A stretch of DNA of 64,000 bases from JANQMY01 sp965228775 (GTDB lineage Bacteria; Pseudomonadota; Alphaproteobacteria; JANQMY01): assembly GCA_965228775.1 (NCBI GenBank), contig OZ245840.1, positions 4,402,001 through 4,466,000 of the forward strand, given 5' to 3'. The notes below the pieces were generated by a model, which worked only from the letters and a program-made list of their open reading frames with translations, was not told the origin of the DNA and made no database searches. A program made the position numbers and the translations under genes. Shown one piece after another: positions 52,633-61,487 of the stretch. Every line of letters begins with the position of its first letter. Within the stretch, counting starts at the first letter, position 1.

Positions 52633-53283
52633 ATGACAGAACGCCGGACCGGAAAACACTTTCAGCCCCAAACAGCAAGCGACCGTGTGGCCTATGGCAT
52701 GGTCAAGTTTTTGAGGGTCTTCGCTGATCTGTTCTTTAAGAAGCGTTATGGTCACCGTGCGGTGGTGCTGGAAACCGTGGCCGCAGTTCCTGGGATGGTG
52801 GGCGGTCTTTTGCAGCATTTAAAAGCCCTGCGTCACATTCGGGATGATCGGGGGTGGATTCGCGAGCTATTGGATGAAGCCGAAAACGAACGGATGCATC
52901 TGATGACATTTGTTCAGGTCGCCAAGCCCACGGTTCTCGAACGTTTCATCATTATGGCCGTTCAGGCGATTTTCTATAATTTCTATTTCTTCTTCTATTT
53001 GGTCTTTCCCAAAACAGCCCACCGCTTTGTTGGGTATTTGGAAGAAGAAGCCGTGCGCAGCTATGACCATTATCTGGAAGAAATCGATGCTGGCCATCTA
53101 GAGAATGTGCCCGCACCCGAAATCGCAATTGACTACTGGAAGATGCCAGCCAATGCCCGTCTGAGAGATGTTGTCGCCGAAGTGCGTGCCGATGAAGAAG
53201 CGCATCGCGACACCAATCATCGTTTTGCGAATGCTCTAGGCGAGAACGTAGCCTGGCCCAAAGTTGGTCTGCCGGCAGAGTAA
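52633..53283 (+). CDS. aox: Cyanide-insensitive alternative oxidase (AOX)
   Basis: 216 residues from the ATG at 52633, with GAGGTGAG upstream (a GTG at 52624 is less likely). Di-iron ligands lie in LETVAAVPGM, DEAENERMHL, LEEEAVRSYDHYL and DEEAHRDTNH. Two hydrophobic membrane-facing helices are present (VQAIFYNFYFFFYLVF). It oxidises ubiquinol and reduces oxygen without pumping protons, and resists NO and cyanide. Control by NsrR is known for the aox of Vibrio fischeri and is suggested here by the operator palindromes. Confidence 0.95.
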   Translation: MTERRTGKHFQPQTASDRVAYGMVKFLRVFADLFFKKRYGHRAVVLETVAAVPGMVGGLLQHLKALRHIRDDRGWIRELLDEAENERMHLMTFVQVAKPTVLERFIIMAVQAIFYNFYFFFYLVFPKTAHRFVGYLEEEAVRSYDHYLEEIDAGHLENVPAPEIAIDYWKMPANARLRDVVAEVRADEEAHRDTNHRFANALGENVAWPKVGLPAE

Positions 53284-53286
53284 AAC

Positions 53287-53341
53287 CGTCATCCCGGGTG
53301 CTTTGCAGCACAAAGTGGTGCAATGCTACCCCGGGATGACG
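53287..53341. repeat. Palindrome CGTCATCCCGGG
   Basis: CGTCATCCCGGG at the start and CCCGGGATGACG at the end flank a loop with partial pairing (TGCTTTGCAGCAC/GTGGTGCAATGCTA). It lies between convergent aox and oxidoreductase genes and could act as a terminator. Confidence 0.65.
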
Positions 53342-53367
53342 TCAGTCTTGAGTGGCCGGCGGTGTTG

Positions 53368-54384
53368 TCAAACCTTCACCAGCATTTTGCCCATGTGGCC
53401 GCCGGTGAACAGCTTGTGCAGGGCAGTGGGGAACGACTCGATGCCTTCTTCCACATGCTCGACTACTTTGAGATCTCCTGCCTTTAGCCATTCAGACAAT
53501 TGCGCGTACGCTTCGCCGTATTGAGACGCGAAGTGCATGACCGTAAAGCCTTCCATGCGGGCATAGCGTTCGGCCAGGCGGAGATAGAGGCTAGGCCCTT
53601 GGACGTTCAGATGATCATCATACTGAGAAATGGCCCCGCAGATGGCGACGCGGCCGCGCTCGCGGATATTGTCCAGCGCCACATCCAGAATGTCGCCGCC
53701 CACATTGTCGAAAAACACATCAATGCCGTCGGGCGCAAGCTTCTTGAGCTGACCGTCCACATCGCCCGCTTTGTAGTCGATGGCGCCGTCAAAACCCAGC
53801 GTGTTGGTGAGGAAGTCGCATTTGGCTGATCCACCGGCAATGCCGATGACGCGCGCGCCGTCCAATTTGGCGATTTGCCCGGCAACAGATCCGACCGCCC
53901 CGGCGGCGCCGGACACGAGCACGGTTTCACCGGCTTTGGCTTGTCCCACATGGCGCATGCCGAAATAGGCGGTTAGCCCGGTCGTCAATCCCAACGCCCC
54001 CAGGTAGGTGGACAGAGGGAGAGAGTCGTCGATCTTCTGGACCTGGTTTGCCGGAACTGTCGCGTATGTTTGCGACCCCAAGCCGCCGGTCACGGCATCG
54101 CCCGGCTGAAAGTCATCGGCATTGCTTTCCACGACACGGCCCACATTGAGTGTGCCAATAACGCCGCCGATCGGGGTCTGCGTATGGAGGCCTTCCCAAT
54201 CATTCAGCGATGTTCGGATAAAGGCGTCGATGGAAATCGTGTCGACCGCGATCAATACTTCGCCGTCATCCGGGGCACGGGCCTCTTCTTCTTCAAGGCG
54301 GAAATGCTCCGGCTTTACCTGGCCCTTTACATGATCCACCAAGACGATCTTGCGGTTGACGGGGCGATTGGTCATACCTGTCAT
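53368..54384 (-). CDS. NADP-dependent medium-chain oxidoreductase (zinc-free, PTGR/enone reductase-like)
   Basis: 338 residues. Lacks the zinc ligands of alcohol dehydrogenases. N-terminal VNRKIVLVDHVKG and a nucleotide-binding VSGAAGAVGSVAGQIAKL fit the prostaglandin/leukotriene reductase-like group that reduces alkenals and enones. C-terminal LYLRLAERYARMEGFTV and MGKMLVKV fit too. Single-gene unit. Confidence 0.93.
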   Translation of the reverse strand: MTGMTNRPVNRKIVLVDHVKGQVKPEHFRLEEEEARAPDDGEVLIAVDTISIDAFIRTSLNDWEGLHTQTPIGGVIGTLNVGRVVESNADDFQPGDAVTGGLGSQTYATVPANQVQKIDDSLPLSTYLGALGLTTGLTAYFGMRHVGQAKAGETVLVSGAAGAVGSVAGQIAKLDGARVIGIAGGSAKCDFLTNTLGFDGAIDYKAGDVDGQLKKLAPDGIDVFFDNVGGDILDVALDNIRERGRVAICGAISQYDDHLNVQGPSLYLRLAERYARMEGFTVMHFASQYGEAYAQLSEWLKAGDLKVVEHVEEGIESFPTALHKLFTGGHMGKMLVKV

Positions 54385-54472
54385 AATGTGTTCCTCAATA
54401 GCTGAATTGGCGGCACCATAGGGAGGCCCAGGTCCGCCGTAAACCGGTCCGATTGGGTAGGGATATAGAAAC

Positions 54473-54775
54473 TTGATTATCGTTGACCAGTTGCGGGATT
54501 GGGGATGGCACCATGGACCGTCGTCTCACCTGATCAGCACACTGCCGGGAGCGGAAGGTTCTGCCGAGCTGGTGGCATTTGTTGAAAAAATTGGTCTTAA
54601 GCGGAAGTGGATTCAGAAGCCCGGCACCCATCGGGAACACTTCGACCTCAATGAGCGGGCCCACAACGAAGCGCTAGAGGCAGGGGCCTTGCAAGTGGAC
54701 TGGCGCACGCTGGTGCGGGCGATCCGTGCCAAGAAGGACGGCAAAGTGTTTCCCGCCGTGCCGGAATTGGATTAG
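54473..54775 (+). CDS. DUF4031 domain protein
   Basis: 100 residues: WGWHHGPSSHLIS, LVAFVEKIGLKRKWIQ, HREHFDLNERAHNEALEAGA, the pattern of the small DUF4031 family of unknown function. A terminator hairpin overlaps the stop codon. Confidence 0.85.
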   Translation: MIIVDQLRDWGWHHGPSSHLISTLPGAEGSAELVAFVEKIGLKRKWIQKPGTHREHFDLNERAHNEALEAGALQVDWRTLVRAIRAKKDGKVFPAVPELD

Positions 54776-54811
54776 AGCCGTTTTGGTTTTCTTGGAAACA
54801 CAAAACGGCTC
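54775..54811 (+). terminator. Terminator hairpin after the DUF4031 gene
   Basis: Perfect 11-bp stem GAGCCGTTTTG/CAAAACGGCTC with a 15-nt loop, beginning at the stop codon. Confidence 0.65.
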
Positions 54812-54910
54812 CAGATTCTTTGTTTTGCGCGTTTCCGGACGGTGAACCGGATTCCACTTCACCTGGAAACGCTATAGCGACGATGAAACGTAGGCTTGGC
54901 CCTTCTTGTC

Positions 54911-55024
54911 ATCCCAATTTCGAGCAATGCTCGAAGATTGGGATCCGTAATCCCTGTGCCTTCTAACTTGGCTTCGATGGGTATGGATTCCGGTCTTCGC
55001 GCTGAGGCGAGAAACCGGAATGAC
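54911..55024. repeat. Dispersed intergenic palindrome pair
   Basis: ATCCCAATTTCGAGC pairs with GCTCGAAGATTGGGAT (54911-54944); a second hairpin uses TTCCGGTCTTCGC / GCGAGAAACCGGAA (54987-55020). It resembles the TCATTCCGG-type repeats common between alphaproteobacterial genes. No gene is supported in 54812-55052. Confidence 0.6.
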
Positions 55025-55052
55025 ATCAATTCTACCTAACCTGCGCCACGGA

Positions 55053-55484
55053 CTAACTCCGTCTAGGGTCAACATATCCAATTGCGATGAACACATCGTC
55101 GGGGTGATAAAACTCAATCCGCATACGTCCATTGTCCATGGGGGACAACACCGAGAGGCCTTGATCCATACAGTTTTCCAGGCCGTAGGTAATCGTCTCA
55201 CGATAGTAAGTTGCGTGGTCGGTCGTCTGCTCCAGGTTCCAGACGCCCCCGCAGTCCAACGAGGGATAAGCGATCATGACCGTGTCCGGCCCCATGGTCA
55301 GCTCGATGGTCCAGCTTGAGAATTGGCCACTACCGGCTTCGGCGTCATCCAGCTGATAGCCAAGGCCGGTCCAACTGCCGATCGGTATTTTCCGGGATTT
55401 GTCCGCAGCATGAGTGGTGGCGGCGATCATTGTGATCAACGCGCAGGAAATGAAGAGGCTGAGGCAATAGTGTTGCTTGTGCAT
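55053..55484 (-). CDS. Small secreted protein, unknown function
   Basis: 143 residues with a clear signal peptide (LSLFISCALITMIAATTHAA). The mature part is beta-rich with Cys residues (SLDCGGVWN, LENCMDQG) that may form a disulfide. I do not recognise the family. It lies 30 nt downstream of the Sec-peroxiredoxin/DsbD-alpha gene and in the same direction, so it may be co-transcribed. Confidence 0.75.
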   Translation of the reverse strand: MHKQHYCLSLFISCALITMIAATTHAADKSRKIPIGSWTGLGYQLDDAEAGSGQFSSWTIELTMGPDTVMIAYPSLDCGGVWNLEQTTDHATYYRETITYGLENCMDQGLSVLSPMDNGRMRIEFYHPDDVFIAIGYVDPRRS

Positions 55485-55514
55485 TTTGGAACGCTCCCCT
55501 TGCGTTCCGATATA

Positions 55515-56735
55515 TTACCCGTTCTTCCGCTTTTTTGCAGCCCGGCGTAAGCCGATTTCTTTGAAGATGTACCGTAGGAAGCCTAGCGGGCTCTGCCTTA
55601 TTTTCCGGAACAGCAAGCGCCGTAAATGAGGCGTGCCATCAAACGTGGCTTCCTGCTGGCCATGGCCCGTGTGCAGGTCAATGTTCTGCACGTGAATGGT
55701 TTCCATGGGCGCCGTGACCGTGAAGCTTTCTGATTTGGGCAAGAGGCATACATTGTCATCGCAGGCCTGATAGCGGACATCGACCCTGATATCGATGGTA
55801 TCTTGATCCAACGGTCTGCATTCTGACTGCAATGAGGACAAGGCATAGACCGGCACGCGAATATCCACTTGCCCGGACCAGACGGGAAGCTCCAAGTCCA
55901 AGCTTTCCAGGCGCAGTTGCTCCGTTGGCGGAACGATTGCGTCTTCTACAGCTAATCCTTCCGGGCCGGTAACCGTGACAGTGGTTGGGATCATACCCTC
56001 CGGTACCGGCTGTCCATAAATGTGGAGACCGTCTGGAAGGTCAAACCGCACGACGATCTCGCGCTGCGCGCCTTGCTTAATCGCCCCGCCATGAAGCGTC
56101 GCGGACACGGTGATGCCTTCGTCATCGGTTTCGGCCACTGCCGGCGCGTCATCGTCCAACACCACACGGCCAAGGGCGGCATCTATCAGCAGTTCCGGTC
56201 CTTCGCGCCGCTTATAGGTGTCGTGGAAGAACTTCTGGATCACCACGCCGTTTTCGTCGGTGATGTACGTGCCCGGAAACGGAATGCCGTACAGCACCGC
56301 ATCGCCTGGCTGAATTTCCGTGTTCAGAATGCCGTACTGTTTGATGACCGTGGAATCGAGGTCCGACAGCAGGGCGTATTCGATTGAGTAACTCTCGGCG
56401 AAGGCGTGCAGCACTTCTTGATCGTCATAGGAAATGGCGTAGAGCTTGATGCCGTGTTCTTGGAATTTCTTGAAACCTTCTTGCAGCTCGACCAGCTGCG
56501 TCATGCAAGGCGGTCACCAAACGGCCGATCGATAGAAGACGACGGCAGACTTCGCCGCTCCGCGATCCTCATGGAAAGTGACCGTGTTGCCTAAAGCATC
56601 GGGCAGGGTGAAATCCGGCAGGCGTTCGCCGATTTCGGGGCCGGTGAAGGCCCCTTCCGGGAGGCCCGCGCGTCCCGGATGTCCCACCGGTGCCGGAGCT
56701 TCAAATCCTAATTCATCTGTTTCCACTATGGACAT
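55515..56735 (-). CDS. Selenocysteine peroxiredoxin fused to a DsbD-alpha-like domain
   Basis: 406 residues from the ATG at 56735 when the TGA at 56516-56514 is read as Sec74. The active site becomes AVW-U-PPC in a redoxin domain (LPDFTLPDALGNTV before it; YAISYDDQEVL, GIPFPGTYITDENG after). From about residue 230 follows a domain like the N-terminal alpha domain of DsbD, with CDDNVCLLP. A perfect SECIS hairpin follows the UGA. DsbD-alpha domains accept electrons from the membrane and pass them to periplasmic partners, so the fusion may join selenoperoxidase and its reductant. No signal peptide is evident. The ATG at 56771 is an alternative start. Confidence 0.9.
56483..56499 (-). promoter_or_regulatory. 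SECIS hairpin of the peroxiredoxin/DsbD-alpha selenoprotein
   Basis: Perfect stem GCAGCT/AGCTGC with loop GGTCG, 14 nt after the UGA; TTGCA and TGCAA flank it and can extend the pairing. Confidence 0.7.
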
Positions 56736-56840
56736 AAGATGTGTCCCGATTCCTTGGTCATCTATTGACATAGAAAGTGCCAAAATATGTCTCTGAACGC
56801 AAGGGCGCCATAGGGCAACCTTCTGGCACGTCCGCAAAAT

Positions 56841-58004
56841 ATGTTGTCTATCTTTCGATCACGCGGCTTTGCGCTTTGCTTTTTCGCCAATCTGGCGCAG
56901 ATGACATCATTCTATTTGTTCCTTCACTTTCCGGGGCACGTGTCCGCACTGGGCGCGGGCGAGCAGCTCATCGGCTGGCTCGTGGCCGCAACGGAACTTG
57001 TGTCGATAGCCATTAGCCCCTTTGTAGGCCGATGGCTTGATGGCGGAGGGCGGCGCCGTGTGCTGGTCATCGGATCCATCATCAATGTGATCCTGTGCGG
57101 TGCGTTTTTAGTCTCTTCTTCCCTTTTGTCGGTCTTTGCCTTGCGCATTGTGCACGGGGCTGCCGAAGCGGCGCTCAATGTGGCGTTCTTTACCTATGCG
57201 TCCGACGTGATCCCCAAGGAACAAAGGTCGCAAGGGTTTGCCTTATTCGGTATTTCGGCCATGGGGGCCGTGGGGTTAGGTGCCGTGGTCGGGAATGGTG
57301 CCATCGAACTGGGCGGCTACCAAGGTATTTTCCTGGCAAGCATGTTCTTGTCAATTATCGGTATGCTGATGGTTCTGCGGTTGAACGATCAGCACAGCCC
57401 GGCGGAAGACTCGGATGGTCAAAGTGAAGGTTGGCTGTCCACATTGATGCGCCCTTCGCTCATAGGTGTTTGGCTTTTGGCGAGTGCCTTTTTCTTTTCG
57501 ATGATCGCGGTGTTCGTTTTTCTCAAAACGTGGGTGGGCGTCACGGGCATCGGCTCCATCGGATTGTTCTTCGCGATTTATACGGTCACGGCGATATTGC
57601 TGCGTGTTTTTGCGGGCAGCCTTCCGGACCGGCTGGGCCATCAGAAAACAGCTTGGTGGTCCCTCATGGCCTATGGCGCGGGCCTGCTTCTGTTGTCGCA
57701 GTCAAGCGGGCTTTTCCTGTTCTGCATCGCCGCATTGGTGTGTGGCGTGGGGCATGGTTTTGGCTATCCGGTTCTCTTGGCCTTGGTGACGGACCGGGCC
57801 AGCGCCGCCGACAGAGGTTCGGCGATTTCGATCTTCAACGCGCTGGATGACGGGGCAGCCCTTTTGGCGGCGCCGGCTCTGGGTTTCACCATCGAAGCGG
57901 CCGGTTATTCGTCTATGTTTGTCACCGCTGCCGTGATTGTCATTCTGGGGGCCGTCATTGGTGGCAGATTGCTCACGGGCCGCCTTATCCCCCCTGGCCG
58001 ATAA
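56841..58004 (+). CDS. MFS transporter
   Basis: 387 residues with about 12 membrane segments. The loop 2-3 motif of the superfamily is seen in PFVGRWLDGGGRRRV, and a second in AGSLPDRLGHQKT. It is probably a drug or small-molecule efflux carrier, substrate unknown. It diverges from the selenoprotein gene across about 105 nt. No strong ribosome site precedes the ATG. Confidence 0.92.
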   Translation: MLSIFRSRGFALCFFANLAQMTSFYLFLHFPGHVSALGAGEQLIGWLVAATELVSIAISPFVGRWLDGGGRRRVLVIGSIINVILCGAFLVSSSLLSVFALRIVHGAAEAALNVAFFTYASDVIPKEQRSQGFALFGISAMGAVGLGAVVGNGAIELGGYQGIFLASMFLSIIGMLMVLRLNDQHSPAEDSDGQSEGWLSTLMRPSLIGVWLLASAFFFSMIAVFVFLKTWVGVTGIGSIGLFFAIYTVTAILLRVFAGSLPDRLGHQKTAWWSLMAYGAGLLLLSQSSGLFLFCIAALVCGVGHGFGYPVLLALVTDRASAADRGSAISIFNALDDGAALLAAPALGFTIEAAGYSSMFVTAAVIVILGAVIGGRLLTGRLIPPGR

Positions 58005-58208
58005 GAGAGTTCGGAATACGAAAATCACAGGGTATTTTGAAGGCCATCCGGGATGTGTCGGCTGTCACGCTTCCGGCTTTATGACGCCGATATTGCTTGA
58101 ATCGGTGAAGGAGGCGACCTAAACACGAGGAGCAGTGTTTTTGAGTGGTTCCGGCCAGAAAGGCCTGTCCACCCCAACCGGCGTCATTCATGTGGAAGGA
58201 CCAGTCTT

Positions 58209-58820
58209 GTGAAATCGCTTCTCGCTTCGCTCACCCTTGTGTTTGGCATTGGTGCTTGGGCCGCCAACGCCATTGCGCAGCCCGCCCCCTCTCAGCTCAG
58301 AACTGATCCCGGACCGGCCGCAGCATCCAAAATCGACGGGGATGCTATAACCGAGGCGAACCGGGAAGATATCGCCGAGATGATCCGTATCGCCGACGCA
58401 ATCGATGCGGCCGTTGACGGCAAAGACTGGCGTGCCGCCCGGACCTATTTTACCAAAGATGTGAACGCGGATTTCAATTCGTTGGACGGCAGTACGCCCG
58501 GCACCATCCCGGCCCGGCAGCTCTTGAACGGATGGGCCTCAAACCTCACTGAAGACAAAACAAGCTTCCATATGCGCAGCAATCACCGGGTGACGTTCTT
58601 CCGCGAAGACGAAGCCGTGATGCTCTCCCATGGATATGCTTGGAACCGGTTGGAAGCCGGGGCCGCGCCGGAAAACGGCGCCAATGCGTTTTGGGAAATG
58701 TGGGGGAACTACACCCATGTCTTTGTGCGCACACCTAAAGGCTGGAAGGTGAACGGCATGAAGTTCGATCTCACGGCGGAGCGGGGAAACCCTTATGTCC
58801 GCAACACGCCGGGCAGCTAA
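58209..58820 (+). CDS. Secreted NTF2/SnoaL-like domain protein
   Basis: 203 residues from a GTG, with a signal peptide ending near NAIAQ. The rest is one NTF2-like fold: IAEMIRIADAIDAAVDGKDWRAARTYF, NSLDGSTPG, FHMRSNHRVTFF, and YTHVFVRTPKGWKVNGMKFD. Members are small enzymes or binding proteins; its role is unknown. It lies 34 nt before the amidohydrolase gene and is probably co-transcribed with it. Confidence 0.85.
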   Translation: MKSLLASLTLVFGIGAWAANAIAQPAPSQLRTDPGPAAASKIDGDAITEANREDIAEMIRIADAIDAAVDGKDWRAARTYFTKDVNADFNSLDGSTPGTIPARQLLNGWASNLTEDKTSFHMRSNHRVTFFREDEAVMLSHGYAWNRLEAGAAPENGANAFWEMWGNYTHVFVRTPKGWKVNGMKFDLTAERGNPYVRNTPGS

Positions 58821-58854
58821 TCAAACAAAGCAAAACCATATCAAAGGAAACGCC

Positions 58855-60600
58855 ATGCATGATTATCTCATTAAGGGGGCTTCGATCGTCGACGGCAGCG
58901 GCAATGCCCCTGTCAGCGGCGACGTCGCGGTTAAAGATGGTTTGATTTCAGCCATCGGCAAAGTAGATGAGGCGGCGAGGGAGACAATCAACGCCGAGGG
59001 CGCTTACCTTGCGCCCGGCTGGGTCGATGTGCACACGCATTTTGACGGCCAGGTGAGTTGGGACGACACGCTTGACCCTTCGTTCAGCCATGGGGTGACC
59101 AGCATCGTTATGGGCAATTGCGGTGTCGGGTTTGCACCATGTCCGCCGGGCGGCGAACAGCGCATGATCGAGCTGATGGAAGGTGTCGAAGATATTCCGG
59201 GTACGGCGCTTTACGAAGGTATTGAATGGGGGAACTGGGAAACGTTTCCAGAATATCTCGATTATCTCGGTACGCGTCAATTCTCTATGGATGTAGGGAC
59301 GCAAATTCCCCACAGCGCTGTGCGCAATTATGTGATGGGCGACAGGGCGTTGGCGCATCAGGATGCGACGGCGGAAGACCTTGAAGCCATGTGCAAGATT
59401 GTCCGCGAAGGTCTGGAAGCGGGCGCACTTGGCTTTTCAACCTCGCGCACGATCGGTCACCGGTCTGTGCAGGGGGAGCCGATCCCCGGCACCTATGCGG
59501 AGCGGGATGAATTGCTCGCCATTGGCCGCGCCATGAAGGCTGCCGGCAAGGGTGTGTTTCAGGCGGTACCTGCCGGCGTGGTGGGTGACATTGCGGGTCC
59601 GGAAAAATACACCACCGAGCAAGAAGTGGAATTGTTCACGGAGGTCGGGCGCGAAAGCGGCCGTAGCGTTACGTTTACGTTGGCGCAGAACGGCGACCGG
59701 CCCGACCAGTGGCGCAACTGTATCGGCCTGGTGGAAAAGGCCAATGCGGAAGGTGTCATGATCCGCCCCCAAGTGGCGTCGCGGCCAATCGGTTTTGTAA
59801 CCAGCTTGAAGTCGTATCACATGTTCCAGCGGCGCGAGACCTATCTGAAACTCGCGAAACTGCCGTTCGACCAAATGCTGGCGGAGATGCGCAAGCCGGA
59901 AGTTAAAGCCGCTATCTTGTCCGATAAAGACATTCGTCCGGACCAGCCGGGGACCATGGCGAACATTTTCGGCTTGTTGGGAATGGCGGCGCCCGCCATG
60001 TTCCCGATCGACATGCCGATCAATTACGAACCGGAGGCGTCGCAGAATATCGGCGCGCTTGCGTCAGCGGCCGGGCGGGAGATTCCCGACTTTATGTATG
60101 ACTTCCTGTTGGAAAATGATGGCAACCGGTTTGCAATCCTGTTGGGCGCAAATTTCATCGACGGCAACTTCAATGTGATTCACGAAATGCTGACCCATCC
60201 GCAAACCACGATTGGGCTTAGTGATGCGGGCGCGCATGTGAACTTGATCTTTGACGCGGTGGGGCCGACCTACCAATTGACACACTGGGTGCGCGACCGG
60301 TCGCGCGGCGACCGTTTGCCGATCGAGTTGATTGTCCGTAAACAGACGAAAACGAATGCGGATCTATTCGGTCTAACCGACCGCGGCAGTATTGAAGTGG
60401 GCAAGCGCGCGGATCTCAATTTGTTCGATCTTGCCCGGCTCAATCTTGGGAAGCTGTCGGTGGAAAATGATCTACCGGCGGGGGGATCGCGCATTCTTCA
60501 ACCGGCAGAAGGGTACCTGAATACCTTCGTCGCAGGCGTGAAGACTCGGGAAAACGACCAAGATACAGGCGCGCGGCCGGGCCGGGTTATCCGCGGTTAG
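58855..60600 (+). CDS. N-acyl-D-amino-acid deacylase-like amidohydrolase
   Basis: 581 residues from the ATG at 58855 with AAAGGAAA upstream. Amidohydrolase metal ligands begin with VDVHTHFDGQ, then GNCGVGFAPCPPG, GFSTSRT, and the late Asp in SDAGAHVN; the small beta-sandwich is formed by both termini (DYLIKGASIVDG, GKRADLNLFDL). Sequence fits the D-aminoacylase group, although many of these act on other N-acyl or cyclic amides. Confidence 0.92.
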   Translation: MHDYLIKGASIVDGSGNAPVSGDVAVKDGLISAIGKVDEAARETINAEGAYLAPGWVDVHTHFDGQVSWDDTLDPSFSHGVTSIVMGNCGVGFAPCPPGGEQRMIELMEGVEDIPGTALYEGIEWGNWETFPEYLDYLGTRQFSMDVGTQIPHSAVRNYVMGDRALAHQDATAEDLEAMCKIVREGLEAGALGFSTSRTIGHRSVQGEPIPGTYAERDELLAIGRAMKAAGKGVFQAVPAGVVGDIAGPEKYTTEQEVELFTEVGRESGRSVTFTLAQNGDRPDQWRNCIGLVEKANAEGVMIRPQVASRPIGFVTSLKSYHMFQRRETYLKLAKLPFDQMLAEMRKPEVKAAILSDKDIRPDQPGTMANIFGLLGMAAPAMFPIDMPINYEPEASQNIGALASAAGREIPDFMYDFLLENDGNRFAILLGANFIDGNFNVIHEMLTHPQTTIGLSDAGAHVNLIFDAVGPTYQLTHWVRDRSRGDRLPIELIVRKQTKTNADLFGLTDRGSIEVGKRADLNLFDLARLNLGKLSVENDLPAGGSRILQPAEGYLNTFVAGVKTRENDQDTGARPGRVIRG

Positions 60601-61035
60601 ACCGATTGGCGAACGTCCGGTCCTGGCACGCAAATAATTTAAAGGCATTGGCTGCGCGAGAGGTCTACGCCTTTTGCGGATAATGGTGACCTGTACCGTC
60701 TGGCCTGCGCTTTTGGGGCCGATCAATCCCAACCAACCGATAACGTTCGATTAACTTTTGTTACTTTATAACGTCTGACGTTGCCCGTAAAAATGGTCTC
60801 GACATTTTTTCCATGTTCGAAAGGTTGAGATTTTACACCATGGCGTGATATTGGACTCCGGACTACAAGAAATAACAGTTGTTTTCAGATTCAGGGCCGA
60901 CTGTAGACAGGTCGACATTTGGCCAATCGCACGAGTCCCCGGCGTCTCCAAAGTCATCAGGAAATAAACTCTTTTCATGACTGTTTTCTTTCACAGACCA
61001 GGTGATCACCGCTGTGATCATGTCATCCTTAGCGT
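60601..61035. other. Intergenic region without a supported gene
   Basis: 435 nt. A 70-codon open frame on the minus strand (60766-60978) has no recognisable features, and the composition is non-coding-like. No RNA gene or clear operator seen. Confidence 0.5.
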
Positions 61036-61302
61036 GTGAGTGGCGGCGTGCAGACGGAACCAGAAAACATCCGACCTGACCTCGAAAGGTTGCATAATGA
61101 AGATGTGGAGCTCACCCGCAGCCTTGTGAAAAACGCTATACGGGACGCTATCGAAGCCTGGGTCCCGGCTGACGCGGTTAAGGATGCCATAATCCTTGAG
61201 CTCATTGATTTTGTTGGGCGCTATGAAACCAGCGAAAAAACGGCGGATAGGTTGGATGCTTTAGCGGCTTTGCTGCGCGGGTCCGACGCGATCCGTCAAT
61301 AG
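61036..61302 (+). CDS. Small hypothetical protein
   Basis: 88 residues from a GTG, acidic and helical (NEDVELTRSLVKNAIRDAIEAW, KDAIILELIDFV). No family recognised, no signal or membrane segment. The regular helix pattern and codon use suggest it is real, but a database match would be needed to confirm it. Confidence 0.55.
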   Translation: MSGGVQTEPENIRPDLERLHNEDVELTRSLVKNAIRDAIEAWVPADAVKDAIILELIDFVGRYETSEKTADRLDALAALLRGSDAIRQ

Positions 61303-61487
61303 GCGCACACGTCCGTCCAACGTTGCCCAATCCAGACTGATACATTTTCGTCGGCGTGCCTGCTGCCGAGGACCGAAAAAGCTTGCGCCCGTTGCGGCAG
61401 CCGCTATATCTCATTTGTTAGTTCACTTTTAAGACTAAAAGCAAATCGCGACAGTCAGCGCTGTGGCCAAAAGAGGAGGCAACACCA

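Noticed and set aside
57937..58122. Short open frame with GCVGCHAS, resembling a cytochrome c haem motif, overlapping the end of the MFS gene.
   Set aside because: It starts inside the MFS gene in another frame, has no signal peptide or ribosome site, and no cytochrome fold around the motif. Chance is more likely.
60766..60978. 70-codon minus-strand frame after the amidohydrolase gene.
   Set aside because: Low-complexity, Cys-rich translation without a family, ribosome site or neighbour link.
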